This document shows positions 48,039-57,289 of a stretch of 64,000 bases of DNA, piece by piece; the first letter of the stretch is position 1; the number at the start of each line of letters is the position of its first letter. The DNA is taken from assembly GCF_029893085.1 (NCBI RefSeq), contig NZ_JARXWI010000010.1:20886-84885 (forward strand). Reading direction: 5' to 3'. The notes under the pieces were generated by a model, which worked only from the letters and a program-made list of their open reading frames with translations, had not been told where the DNA came from and ran no database searches. The DNA comes from Parabacteroides sp. PFB2-10. GTDB lineage: Bacteria > Bacteroidota > Bacteroidia > Bacteroidales > Tannerellaceae. The translations under genes were made by a program, and so were the position numbers.

Positions 48039-49019
48039 CTACCGCTCTCCTACCATATATCTTTTCAGAAACAGCTCTATCTTATCCAACATCGTATCCG
48101 ACCAGAACTCCCGGCCGCCATGTCCTGCTCCAAGCACACAGTAGTATTCATACGGTATGCCGGCCTTGTCTAATGCTTCAGCTACTAAATCGCTCTGATG
48201 GAGAGGCACAAGGGGGTCGCGGTCGCCATGCGCCATAAACACGGGAGCATCGTCGGGCGTTGCATAATAGATCGGGCTTGCCTTACGCGCCAAATCTTGG
48301 TTTTCGGCAATATTCGCTCCGATAAGCTGTTCTTCGGGCGAGGCACCGGGGAACTTCATCGTCTGGAACTCCGGTATTCTGACCAGTTCAGATGGCCCAA
48401 AGAAGTTCACAACCGCATTCACCTTGTTTGAATATTCACCGTAAAGGTCGGTATCCAGTTCCGGATGATTCTGCGTAAAGCCCATGAAAAGCGAGGTGTG
48501 TCCCCCTGAAGAGTCGCCCCAGCCAAACACATTATCCACATCCACATGATAGGTTGCGGCGTTTTTGCGCATAAAACGAATGGCACTTTTGGCATCTTGC
48601 ACTTGTGCCGGGAATTTACCTACGGAAGAAGGACGATACTCCACACTGGCCACCACATATCCCCGGGCAGCAAGCCGTATGAGGTTAGGCGTTGCCATGT
48701 CGAGATTCTGCTTCATCCAAGCCGATCCCGGCACATAAACAATACAGGGAAGCGGATCGGTGGTATCCTTCGGAATGTAAACATACAGGTGTAGATCCAT
48801 CCCATCGCGATGCGCATAGACAATATCCTTTTTGACCTCCACCTCTACAGTCGGCTGTTGATTCTTATCCACTTCGCCGGAAAGGTCGAGGGGGATTACT
48901 TTGGAAGAGATGGATTGGGCTGCAGGAATATCCTGCGGATTAGGGAATCCTTGCGCTTGCAGATTCATGGTTCCCATTACAACAAAAGCAACACACAATG
49001 CTTTACTTACTGTTCTCAT
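48039..49019 (-). CDS. Secreted alpha/beta-hydrolase (esterase/lipase type)
   Basis: 326 residues with a signal peptide (cleavage near LQAQ, residue 23). The alpha/beta-hydrolase fold shows the nucleophile S170 in GWGDSSGGHTS, an Asp in HGDRDPLVPLHQS and a His in GAGHGGREFW, plus an oxyanion region YVPGSAWMKQ in place of the usual HGGG. Family members are carboxylesterases, including acetyl- and feruloyl-esterases. The substrate is not evident. It diverges from the M64 peptidase gene with a 111-bp shared promoter region. Confidence 0.85.
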   Translation of the reverse strand: MRTVSKALCVAFVVMGTMNLQAQGFPNPQDIPAAQSISSKVIPLDLSGEVDKNQQPTVEVEVKKDIVYAHRDGMDLHLYVYIPKDTTDPLPCIVYVPGSAWMKQNLDMATPNLIRLAARGYVVASVEYRPSSVGKFPAQVQDAKSAIRFMRKNAATYHVDVDNVFGWGDSSGGHTSLFMGFTQNHPELDTDLYGEYSNKVNAVVNFFGPSELVRIPEFQTMKFPGASPEEQLIGANIAENQDLARKASPIYYATPDDAPVFMAHGDRDPLVPLHQSDLVAEALDKAGIPYEYYCVLGAGHGGREFWSDTMLDKIELFLKRYMVGER

Positions 49020-49068
49020 AATAAATAATTTTAAATTGATTCAAAAGTGGTTTACTCTAAACGATAGT

Positions 49069-49101
49069 TTTGACAAAGATAATAGGATTTATGTATCTTT
49101 G
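49069..49101 (+). promoter_or_regulatory. Promoter for the M64-M50 pair, overlapping a divergent box
   Basis: TTTG (49069-49072), 21 bp, then TATCTTTG (49094-49101) is a near-ideal Bacteroidetes promoter 30 bp before the M64 ATG. On the minus strand TATCTTTG at 49074-49081 could serve the esterase gene (start 49019). The two would overlap and might exclude each other. Confidence 0.65.
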
Positions 49102-49130
49102 CTGCTACACAATTCACAAATAATAATCGC

Positions 49131-50420
49131 ATGAAAAGAGTTATCCTTATTGCATTCTGCACCGTCGCCTCCCTTTGTAATCTATCGGCACAAACCTCTT
49201 TTGAGAAATACTTTGAAGATAAAAGCCTGCGTATCGACTTCGCCCTGAGCGGCAATAGCGAGTTTCAGGCGGCTGCCCTGCAGCAACTTCGCGAAGAGCC
49301 CATCTGGGCAGGCCCGAAAACCAACCTAATCGATAAGTTCGGCTATGGCGGATACTACATCAATGTATATGATAAAGCCACCGAAACATTGATCTATTCC
49401 CGCGGTTTCAATACACTTTTCGAAGAGTGGCTGACGACAGATCAGGCCAAAACGGAAACGCAGTCGTGGAACAACGGATTGCAAATTCCCTATCCCAAAG
49501 CACCTGTCACCGTCGAAATCACCGCGCGCAACCGGGCTACCAGCCTCTTTTCTCCGCTCCTTCGCTTAGAGGTGGATCCAACCAGTATCTTTATCGACCG
49601 CAGTCCACTGAATGAAAACAGGATAACCCAGATACAACACAAAGGCGACTCCCACGAAAAGATCGACCTGGTCTTTCTGGCAGAAGGTTATACGGCTGCC
49701 GATCAGGAGAAATTTGCCGCCGATGCCCGCCGTTTTACCGAGTCATTGTTTCAGACTCCGCCGTTCGACAAACACCGGGATGCCTTTAATGTATGGGGTG
49801 TTCACCTGGTTTCGGAAGAGGCCGGTACGGATATCAGCGGAAAAGGGGTGTTTCGCAATACCGCCCTCAACTCAGGTTATTACACCTTCGGCGTCGATCG
49901 CTACCTGACCACGCAGGACATGAAGCCGATACGCGACGCGGTATGGAACGTTCCCTGCGATGCAATCTTCATATTGGTCAATACCGATACCTACGGTGGT
50001 GGCGGGATGTATAACTTCTACGCGATGGGAACAGCCGACAATGAGCGTACCGCTGTCGTGTTTGTGCATGAGTTCGGACATAGTTTTGCCGGGCTGGCCG
50101 ACGAATATTTTTCGTCGGAAGTGGCTTATAGCGATGATTTCTATCCCCTGAACATAGAGCCATGGGAGCCTAATATCACCACCTTGGTCGATTTCGACCA
50201 TAAATGGAAAAACATCTTGCCGGCTGGCACGCCGATTCCGACACCACTCGACGATGCCCACCGCAACAGCCTGGGCGTGTTTGAAGGTGGAGGCTACCTG
50301 GCAAAAGGCATCTATCGCCCGGTTGACCATTGCATGATGCGCGATTATGCTCCCTTCTGCCCTGCCTGTAGCCGGGCTATCGAGCGAATGATTCAGTTCC
50401 TTACCGACAACGACTATTGA
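49131..50420 (+). CDS. Secreted M64 (IgA-peptidase-type) zinc metallopeptidase
   Basis: 429 residues with a signal peptide (cleavage near LSAQ, residue 21). An N-terminal M64-type beta domain (about 25-155) precedes the protease domain, which has H313-E314 and H317 in VHEFGHSFAGLADEY, with D324 as a possible third zinc ligand. M64 is named after a clostridial IgA protease, but most Bacteroidetes members have unknown targets; peptide bond cleavage outside the cytoplasm is expected. Its stop codon overlaps the next gene's start (TGATG), so translation is probably coupled. Confidence 0.9.
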   Translation: MKRVILIAFCTVASLCNLSAQTSFEKYFEDKSLRIDFALSGNSEFQAAALQQLREEPIWAGPKTNLIDKFGYGGYYINVYDKATETLIYSRGFNTLFEEWLTTDQAKTETQSWNNGLQIPYPKAPVTVEITARNRATSLFSPLLRLEVDPTSIFIDRSPLNENRITQIQHKGDSHEKIDLVFLAEGYTAADQEKFAADARRFTESLFQTPPFDKHRDAFNVWGVHLVSEEAGTDISGKGVFRNTALNSGYYTFGVDRYLTTQDMKPIRDAVWNVPCDAIFILVNTDTYGGGGMYNFYAMGTADNERTAVVFVHEFGHSFAGLADEYFSSEVAYSDDFYPLNIEPWEPNITTLVDFDHKWKNILPAGTPIPTPLDDAHRNSLGVFEGGGYLAKGIYRPVDHCMMRDYAPFCPACSRAIERMIQFLTDNDY

Positions 50421-51526
50421 TGAAAGAGAAAACTTTAGGGATTATAAGAAACATTCTTTTATTCCTTGTAACGATGGGAATCGGTGCCTTTATCGGCATC
50501 TATGTGGCTACGAACATGAAAGAAATGGGGTGGATCGGCGTCATCCTATTGGGTGTTTGGGTTTTTCTCTCGTTTATCCTGGCGATACAACTGCATGAGA
50601 TCGGGCATTTCCTGTTTGGAAAACTCTCGGGATACAAGTTATTGATGCTCAAATTCGGGCCGCTTTGTTACAAATATGAGAACGGGAAATACAAACTTGC
50701 ATTCGAGAAGGCGGTTGGATACGCAGGCCTTTGCATGATGATGCCACCCGAAGGAGAGCTGCAGGATAGCCAACATATCCTCTATTACGCGGGAGGTGTG
50801 ACAACCAATATACTGACCGGAGCGATTACCATACTCCTCGCCTGCCTGTTTCCGGCCTGGCACGCCAACCTGACCGTGGCTTTATGGATCTTCGGCATCA
50901 TATCTATCCTCCTGGGCATAACGAATCTACTGCCACGCATCGTACAAAACAACCCTACCGACGGCAAAATTATCTTCAGCATATTGCGTAAAGAGGAATT
51001 GGCCAAAGACATGACCTTCCTGAATACGGTTATGCAACAAATGGTCGTCGGCGTGCGCCCCCGCGATATTGCTTTGTTGAACCAGCCATTGGAAGAGGAA
51101 AACGAACCCAACCAGTTCTTTATCTACCGCATTATCTACCACCTGTTCAACGCCCTCGACCGGGATGACAAGGAGAAGGTGACCCACTGCTGTCGGTTGA
51201 TGGAGAAACATATTGACACCATCCCTACGGCCGTCGAGATTCCGATGAAGATGGAGTTTGTCTGCGCCTACTGTCTGTTAGGCGAAACAGAGAAGGCGCA
51301 AGCGTTTTACGATATAGTGAAACAGCGGTTAGAGAAAGAAAACGATATGAGCGGCCACCGCATCAAAGCATACGTAGCCTATTATCTCCATGAAAACAAA
51401 GAAGAGGCGGCCGCCTGTTGCGAGAAAGCCCTGTCGGTGGCCGACAGTTTCCCGATGAAAGGTCAGACCCTTATGGAGAAAGAGTTGGTTAATTCGCTGC
51501 TTGCCTCAATATATCAATCAAGATAG
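50420..51526 (+). CDS. M50-like membrane metalloprotease with C-terminal TPR-like region
   Basis: 368 residues from the ATG at 50420, which overlaps the M64 stop; a TTG three bases earlier is less likely. Several transmembrane helices occupy about 8-170. The first contains the zinc motif H59-E60-xx-H63 (LHEIGHFLFG), and NNPTDGKII (D181) matches the second M50 metal motif. Residues about 215-368 are soluble and helical, resembling TPR repeats (GETEKAQAFYDIVKQRLEKEN). Site-2-type proteases cut membrane-bound proteins such as anti-sigma factors. The physical link with a secreted peptidase is suggestive but its meaning is unknown. The last 38 bp overlap the convergent MarC gene. Confidence 0.82.
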   Translation: MKEKTLGIIRNILLFLVTMGIGAFIGIYVATNMKEMGWIGVILLGVWVFLSFILAIQLHEIGHFLFGKLSGYKLLMLKFGPLCYKYENGKYKLAFEKAVGYAGLCMMMPPEGELQDSQHILYYAGGVTTNILTGAITILLACLFPAWHANLTVALWIFGIISILLGITNLLPRIVQNNPTDGKIIFSILRKEELAKDMTFLNTVMQQMVVGVRPRDIALLNQPLEEENEPNQFFIYRIIYHLFNALDRDDKEKVTHCCRLMEKHIDTIPTAVEIPMKMEFVCAYCLLGETEKAQAFYDIVKQRLEKENDMSGHRIKAYVAYYLHENKEEAAACCEKALSVADSFPMKGQTLMEKELVNSLLASIYQSR

Positions 51527-52133
51527 GCCGCGCCCCCCCGACGAAACATTCCACGGCAATCACCATCAGAATCAGCCCCATCAGGCGCATCATCACGTTG
51601 TTGCCCGTCTCGCCCAATACCTTCACTAAGCGTGTCGAGGCGCGTAGTATCAGGTAGGTGATGAAATAAACCACCGCAATCATCCCGATCAATGTCCCCT
51701 TCATGGCATACGTATGGGCATCCTCCATCAGAATAATGCCCTGGGCAATCGCGCCCGGCCCGCACATCATCGGGATAGCCAACGGTGTAATGGAGATATC
51801 ATTCACATAGGTCTTAATCTCCTCCTTCTTGAGCTTCGCACTGGCGTACTTCGCCTGCAACATATCGTAGCCGATAGCGAAAATGATAATCCCGCCCGCA
51901 ATGCGGAAACCATCGGTAGAGATCCCGAAGAATTTAAACAAAAGCTGCCCCGAGAAGGTGAAAACCATCAGGGTAATGAAAGAGGCAATCGTAGCCCGCT
52001 TCACAATCCGCTGCCGCTCCTGCTCGTCCATGCCGCTGGTCATTGTCAGAAAAACCGGCATGGTGCCCAAGGGATTGGTCAGGGTAAAGAAAGAGGTAAA
52101 ACATAAAAGAGCATAAGGTAACAAAGAGTCCAT
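51489..52133 (-). CDS. MarC family integral membrane protein
   Basis: 214 residues with six predicted transmembrane helices. MarC signatures include FFTLTNPLGTMPVFL at the start, SPLAIPMMCGPGAI-like ITPLAIPMMCGPGAIAQGI in the middle, and NNVMMRLMGLILMVIAVE near the end. The family is of uncertain function; the old link to multiple antibiotic resistance has not held up. The 3' end overlaps the M50-like gene tail-to-tail. No terminator separates them. Confidence 0.92.
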   Translation of the reverse strand: MDSLLPYALLCFTSFFTLTNPLGTMPVFLTMTSGMDEQERQRIVKRATIASFITLMVFTFSGQLLFKFFGISTDGFRIAGGIIIFAIGYDMLQAKYASAKLKKEEIKTYVNDISITPLAIPMMCGPGAIAQGIILMEDAHTYAMKGTLIGMIAVVYFITYLILRASTRLVKVLGETGNNVMMRLMGLILMVIAVECFVGGARPILIDILRQAAN

Positions 52134-52161
52134 AATCCACAGTGTTTTATTTGTATATCAT

Positions 52162-53598
52162 TCATAAACGGGTCAATTCTTTCACTAATTGCTTTTGCCC
52201 CGACATCTTATCGGCAAAGGTACAAGGACCGGTCACGCAACCTCCTTCGCAGGCCATCACTTCGATGAATTGCGCCGGCGTTTTTCCCGTTTTGGCATAG
52301 GCGCGCAGTAAAGATACATTCTTTTTGGTCAGATTGGCAATCTGTACGGCATTGACACTATCGTCGCGCAGATAGGACTTCACGGCATTGATCACGCCGC
52401 CCGACTGGGCAAACCCATACGCCTCGCGGGAGGCCACCGCCGCCGGACTAAGGCCTTCCACCTCTTCCACCCGGATATCCATGCCTTTCAATACCGAAGC
52501 GATCTCCTCAAAAGTCATGCAATAATCGACATCCTCGTTCATCTTCACCTCTTTGCGCTTGGCGACACACGGGCCGATAAACACAATCTTCGCGTCGGGA
52601 TACTGCTCTTTGACTAATTTCGCCGTATAATACATGGGTGAAGGGGTGTCGGAGATGTATTTCTTCAAGTCGGGAATATGCTTGTCGGCCAGTTGGGTGT
52701 AGGAAGGACAGCAGCTGGTAGTCATAAAAGGCTGTCCCTCTTTCATCTTCTCCGCAAACTCTTTCGCTTCATGACGGGTGGTTTCCATCGCCCCCTGCGC
52801 CACTTCTACGATATCGGCAAATCCCAACGCGCGAATAGCGCCATACACATTCTCGACCGGCACGCTGAACTGCCCCAGGATAGCCGGAGCCACGATGGCT
52901 ACCATCTGCTCTTTGTTGCGCAGGCTCTGGAGTATGTCGAACACCTGGGATATCTCAAAGATAGCACCGAAAGGACAGGCATTGATACATTTGCCGCAAT
53001 AGATACATTTCGATTCGTCGATATGTTCCACCCCATATTCATCCTTCGTGATGGCTTTGACCGGGCACACCTCTTCGCAGGGAATCGGGATATAGACAAT
53101 CGCATGGTAGGGACAATTTTGCTGGCATTTACCACAGCTGATACAGGTTTCATGGTCGATCTGTGCCTGCCCGTTTTTCTGGAAACTAATCGAGTCTTTC
53201 GGACAGTTGAAAGAACAACTGCGAGCCACACAGCCGCGGCAGAGATTCGTCACCTCATAATTGACCGATACACACGACGAACAGGCCTCGTCGATCACAC
53301 ACAATAGATTTTCTTTCTTGTTTTCATCTCGTAACAAAGCTTTTTTGGCATATTCGGAAAGCGGCGTCAGTTCATCCTCCTCATCGGTCATATCGAATCC
53401 CAAAAGCGGAAGGGTTTTGTATTTCCACACGGCACGCTCCTTATGCACACAACAGCGTCCCTGTACTTTAGCTCTGCGGGGAGTCAGTTGGATAGGCAAA
53501 CGATCTATCCCGGTTAGTAAAAGATTATTTTTCCATAGTTCGACCAATTGCGCCAGCAGTTCGTGGCGCACAATCATCACATTATTTGTAAATGCCAT
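52162..53598 (-). CDS. Monomeric [FeFe] hydrogenase
   Basis: 478 residues from the ATG at 53598. A longer frame to 53649 passes through the promoter and is rejected. Residues 100-210 carry several cysteine motifs including two ferredoxin-like clusters (CISCGKCQQNCP, CIYCGKCINACP). The H-cluster domain shows all three signatures: TTSCCPSY (C296), IGPCVAKRKE (C344) and VMACEGGCVTGPC (C450, C454). TSCCPSY instead of TSCCPxW, and the extra N-terminal cysteines, suggest the group B type common in gut Bacteroides. It probably disposes of electrons as H2 from reduced ferredoxin during fermentation. Maturases are not in this window. Confidence 0.88.
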   Translation of the reverse strand: MAFTNNVMIVRHELLAQLVELWKNNLLLTGIDRLPIQLTPRRAKVQGRCCVHKERAVWKYKTLPLLGFDMTDEEDELTPLSEYAKKALLRDENKKENLLCVIDEACSSCVSVNYEVTNLCRGCVARSCSFNCPKDSISFQKNGQAQIDHETCISCGKCQQNCPYHAIVYIPIPCEEVCPVKAITKDEYGVEHIDESKCIYCGKCINACPFGAIFEISQVFDILQSLRNKEQMVAIVAPAILGQFSVPVENVYGAIRALGFADIVEVAQGAMETTRHEAKEFAEKMKEGQPFMTTSCCPSYTQLADKHIPDLKKYISDTPSPMYYTAKLVKEQYPDAKIVFIGPCVAKRKEVKMNEDVDYCMTFEEIASVLKGMDIRVEEVEGLSPAAVASREAYGFAQSGGVINAVKSYLRDDSVNAVQIANLTKKNVSLLRAYAKTGKTPAQFIEVMACEGGCVTGPCTFADKMSGQKQLVKELTRL

Positions 53599-53620
53599 AA
53601 GCCCTTTTTCTTTTAAAGTG

Positions 53621-53628
53621 CAAAGATA
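53621..53628 (-). promoter_or_regulatory. Hydrogenase -7 box (TATCTTTG, minus strand)
   Basis: Exact consensus 22 bp upstream of the ATG at 53598. The box lies in a direct repeat, AAAGATAGTGAA, at 53622-53633 and 53662-53673. The second copy overlaps a small inverted repeat (53651-53669), which may be a regulator site. Confidence 0.5.
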
Positions 53629-53811
53629 GTGAAGATTACCGAAATGCATCCTATCTTATGAAAAGATAGTGAAAGTTGAATACAGAGCCAGGCTTGCTTG
53701 AACTACATTAAAGCCTCCTATTATGTAATGATTTAGTTGTTCTATGAAAATGTAAACAAATATTAAAACGCTCATTTTTGGCAAAACCGCCAATTTACGA
53801 TTTGTAATTTC

Positions 53812-53925
53812 CGACCGACTTTGCGCGCAAAAAAGCGGGACTTTGGAGACAAACTCCCGGGAGAAACACTTTTTAACGTATGGATTTGTAAGCAAAATGG
53901 CCGTTTTGCTTACAATCGCGATTTT
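53812..53925 (+). repeat. Extragenic CCCGGG/GACTTT element, copy D
   Basis: GACTTT at 53817 and 53839, CTCCCGGGAG at 53854-53863, TTAAC at 53873 and an 11-bp inverted repeat with a 6-nt loop (53887-53914). The core is almost identical to copy C. It lies in the 409-bp gap between the hydrogenase start and the 3' end of the second RND gene. The remaining parts of that gap hold the hydrogenase promoter and nothing else recognised. The small reading frames over it (for example 53821-54084) share the peptide LPGETLFNV with copy C only because the DNA repeats. Confidence 0.85.
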
Positions 53926-54007
53926 AACATTTCGAGAGAGACAACGGGTCAGCGAAAAAATCCGGCCTGGAAGGTGTTCACAGGATTCCGGCACCCTGTC
54001 TCGATTG

Positions 54008-57000
54008 TTAACCCTCCGGAACTACTTCTTCTTTCTTCTTTTTCCGGTTCTTTTTTACTTTCACTCCTATTACTTTTTTGTTGAGCGAGAAGATGGGCAG
54101 GAAGAAGAAGATAGCAATGACCGACATGATCAGTCCGCCGATGGTTCCGGCAGCCAGGGGGAACCAGAAGGCTTCTTTTGTGGTGCCTACCATAAAGGGA
54201 ATAAAACCCAAAACCGTGGAGACCACCGTCAGGAAGATCGGGGTTACCTTGGCGTTCCAGGCCTTTAGATAGAGCCTGAGGGACGACATCAGCGGATGAC
54301 GTTCACGGAGCTGGTTGTATTCGTTCACAATGTAGATGCTGGCATTCACCGTGATCCCGCAAAGCAAAACGAAAGAGGCAAACCCTCCCTGGTCGAAATT
54401 GAGTTTGAACCAATAGAAGGTGAGGAACACTCCGATATAAGAGATGGGAATCACAAAGATAACCGCCAGTGGTTGTTTGAAGGAGTTGAAAAGGATACTC
54501 GTCGTAAAAAAGATGATCACAATAATCAATAATAAAAGCAGGTATTGCTTGTTGTCCTTTTTGCCCCAGTAGTAGGAGCTACCTTCCCGCTCGGCTGTGT
54601 ATCCCATAGGCAAATCGACATTGAACTCTTCGAGTGTCCGCTCCTGAATACGCATACCCTGGTTGCTGGCACCGATATATTCGTATTGCAGGCAAAGGCG
54701 GTATTGCTGGTTCACCTTGGCTACCTGCTGAGGCATTTGCCCTTTTTCGACCTCGGCCAGCTCTGCCAATTTGTAATACTTCCCGTTGACAAGCTGGGGG
54801 ATATATTGCATATTCCAGATATCGAAATCCTGGGATTGACGCGAATTGAGCTTCAGCCGTTCGGTTTCGTTATCTACAATCACGCTTCCCGTTGCCATAT
54901 CTTTGCCGAACACCGGGCGGATAGAGGCAAAAAGCTGGATCGGAAGGATGTTCTCCTGCGCCATGCGGGCCTTGTTCAGGTTGAAAGAGAACTCCTGGTA
55001 ATCGTCTTTATACCAGGAAAATTCCGAATTGATCAATACCTCTTTGATACGGCGGTTGCCGAGCAGCTTTGCTTTCAGCTTTTCCCCCCACTCAAACAGT
55101 TCGTCGTAATTGTATCCGTACATCACAATGCGGTAACTCCCGGCACTCTCGCGCACATCGTTGCTGAATCCCTGATCCTGTAATCCATAGACAGCCCAAC
55201 TGCCGCCACCCAGCTCGATTGCCCGGCTGGTCACCTGGCTCTTCAGCGTATAAGGGAACCCGGTGCGTTCACTTTCGCGGGTGAAATAGACCTGAATGCG
55301 CGCCTGACGGGGACTGCTTACGCTTGTCTGGAACTGGCGGATCTCTTTATGCGTGCTCAGGTAGGACTCCATCTGTTTGACCAAATGATTCATCTGATCA
55401 AGCGTAGTTCCGTTGGGCATCGATGCCGTAATGGTCAGTACGACCTCTTCGCTACGGGTGAAATAACTGCCGTTGTACACCTTCTGCACAAACAGGCGGA
55501 GCGTGCCTCCCAATGTTTTTTCGATGATCGGCTTGATCTTCTCTTTATAGGTCTCTTTGGCAACAATTGTATTGTATTTCTCTGCCAAAGAGATCTGTAA
55601 GGGTGACATATTATTTCGCTTGGCATCATTGAGCTCGATCCTGTCGGGCAGCATAAAGACAGGCAATCCGAACAATAGGATAATGGCGATGATGGCAATC
55701 ACGCGATGGCGTACCAGGAAACGTATCTGTGCCTGGTAATAACGGGTGAAGTAGACCGGGAAACGTTTCAGGAAACGTCGCACACGGGCAAAGCGCCGGC
55801 GGGGCTGCTTCGCTTTTTCCTTTTTCCGCAAAAGCCCCATCTTATCGATTAAGGCCGGTACGAGGAAGAGGGCAATAAGTAGGGAAACGCCCAGGTTGAT
55901 GATCACGACCGCTGCGAAATCCTGCAGGTTCAAGCGCAATCGTTCGTCGAGGAAGAAGATCATCGAGAGTGCCCCCATGGTGGTCAGCGTAGCCGCCAGG
56001 ATAGCCAGGAAAGCACCCCGGTCGTGGCGGTTGCGGATGTGGTCGGTCATGACAATGGTGTTGTCGATGATCAGGCTGAGCGAGATCGTGATACCGGCCA
56101 GTGAATAGAGCTGTATCTCCAGCTTCAGAAGATAGTAGAGGATAACAGCTATGCCCAGATTGACAGCTATGCTGATAGCAATCAATAAGAGGTATTTGAA
56201 GTTGCGCGTGATCAATAAGACAAACAACAAGAGGATCAGCAAGGTCAGGCCGGAACGGAGATATATCTTATCCAGTTCTTTCTGGATATATTCTGTGGCG
56301 TCATAGCTGGTATGCACCTCATAGCCGCTCGGAAGGATGGTGCGGATATGATCCATCTCCTCTTTTACCTTCTTGGCCAGATCCAATTGATTGGCCATTT
56401 CATCGGCTCGGATCGAGAGGTAGATCGAGTTGAGCCCGTTGATACGGAAATAGCTGCGCGGCGCCTCTTCCTGACGGGACACCTTTACGAGCTGGTCGAG
56501 GCGGATCAGTTGGCCCGTGTTGGTGGTAAGGGTGATGCGGGTCGCATCAAATCCGTTGTCGCTGTATTCGGGCACCAATGCCAGGCGTATCCATTCCTCC
56601 GTCGATTCGGTTCCTTCGGTCAGGGCGATGCCTAAGAATTCTTTCTGATAGTATTGCGAAATGGCCTGTTGAATATCATTCAGGGAAACGCCTACCTCGG
56701 TGAGCTGGCGGCTGTCGTATTCTAAGCGCCATTCCATCGGTGTGGCACCGCTCACATCTACGCGGTAGATGCCGGGGATACTGGCCAGCCGGGGTTTGAT
56801 CTGCTCCTCGGCAAAGCGTTGGATAAAGATAGGGGTGGCAGCCGCATTCAGTGTGTAACTGATAAACGGGCGGGAGTCGTTCTCGTCGGGACGGCGCATC
56901 TCAAGAACGGGGTAACTCAGCCCGTCGGGCAGGCTGGGCCAGGTCTGCCGCACAATGGTGGATGCCTCAAAGCGAGCAGCGTCGATATCGGTATGTTTGT

Positions 57001-57283
57001 CGAGCTCCAGGGTGATATGTCCCCAGCCGTTGCCGGATGTGGAGTTGATATTACGGATTCCCTTGATACGCGCCAGCATGGCCTCCAGACGCGAGGTGAC
57101 CTCCATCTCGATGACACGGGCGGAATTATTCGGGAAGTTATAGCTGACTGTCAACTGAGGCAATACGCGCGAGGGAGAGAGCTTAATGGGCAATAAAGGC
57201 ACAAAAGCGATCCCCGCCAAGGCAATGCAGACAAAGGCGACAATAATTGTGAACGACGATATGGGCTGTTTCTTCTTATCCAT
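54008..57283 (-). CDS. RND efflux pump permease (second of the operon)
   Basis: 1091 residues with the RND layout: N-terminal transmembrane helix (about 10-28), large periplasmic loop (about 30-340), helices 2-6, a cytosolic loop, helix 7, second periplasmic loop and helices 8-12. SLIIDNTIVMTDHIRNRHDRG in helix 4 holds the charged residue expected for proton coupling. It is more divergent than the upstream RND protein and has no repeat insertion. As the last gene, 6 bp after TolC, it is co-transcribed with the operon. The presence of two different pumps suggests either a heterotrimer, as in MdtBC, or separate pumps sharing one adaptor. The substrate is unknown. Confidence 0.9.
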   Translation of the reverse strand: MDKKKQPISSFTIIVAFVCIALAGIAFVPLLPIKLSPSRVLPQLTVSYNFPNNSARVIEMEVTSRLEAMLARIKGIRNINSTSGNGWGHITLELDKHTDIDAARFEASTIVRQTWPSLPDGLSYPVLEMRRPDENDSRPFISYTLNAAATPIFIQRFAEEQIKPRLASIPGIYRVDVSGATPMEWRLEYDSRQLTEVGVSLNDIQQAISQYYQKEFLGIALTEGTESTEEWIRLALVPEYSDNGFDATRITLTTNTGQLIRLDQLVKVSRQEEAPRSYFRINGLNSIYLSIRADEMANQLDLAKKVKEEMDHIRTILPSGYEVHTSYDATEYIQKELDKIYLRSGLTLLILLLFVLLITRNFKYLLLIAISIAVNLGIAVILYYLLKLEIQLYSLAGITISLSLIIDNTIVMTDHIRNRHDRGAFLAILAATLTTMGALSMIFFLDERLRLNLQDFAAVVIINLGVSLLIALFLVPALIDKMGLLRKKEKAKQPRRRFARVRRFLKRFPVYFTRYYQAQIRFLVRHRVIAIIAIILLFGLPVFMLPDRIELNDAKRNNMSPLQISLAEKYNTIVAKETYKEKIKPIIEKTLGGTLRLFVQKVYNGSYFTRSEEVVLTITASMPNGTTLDQMNHLVKQMESYLSTHKEIRQFQTSVSSPRQARIQVYFTRESERTGFPYTLKSQVTSRAIELGGGSWAVYGLQDQGFSNDVRESAGSYRIVMYGYNYDELFEWGEKLKAKLLGNRRIKEVLINSEFSWYKDDYQEFSFNLNKARMAQENILPIQLFASIRPVFGKDMATGSVIVDNETERLKLNSRQSQDFDIWNMQYIPQLVNGKYYKLAELAEVEKGQMPQQVAKVNQQYRLCLQYEYIGASNQGMRIQERTLEEFNVDLPMGYTAEREGSSYYWGKKDNKQYLLLLLIIVIIFFTTSILFNSFKQPLAVIFVIPISYIGVFLTFYWFKLNFDQGGFASFVLLCGITVNASIYIVNEYNQLRERHPLMSSLRLYLKAWNAKVTPIFLTVVSTVLGFIPFMVGTTKEAFWFPLAAGTIGGLIMSVIAIFFFLPIFSLNKKVIGVKVKKNRKKKKEEVVPEG

Positions 57284-57289
57284 TCCCGT

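Noticed and set aside
53599..53649. Upstream extension of the hydrogenase
   Set aside because: It would run through the probable -7 box, and the family-like start MAFTNN is at 53598.
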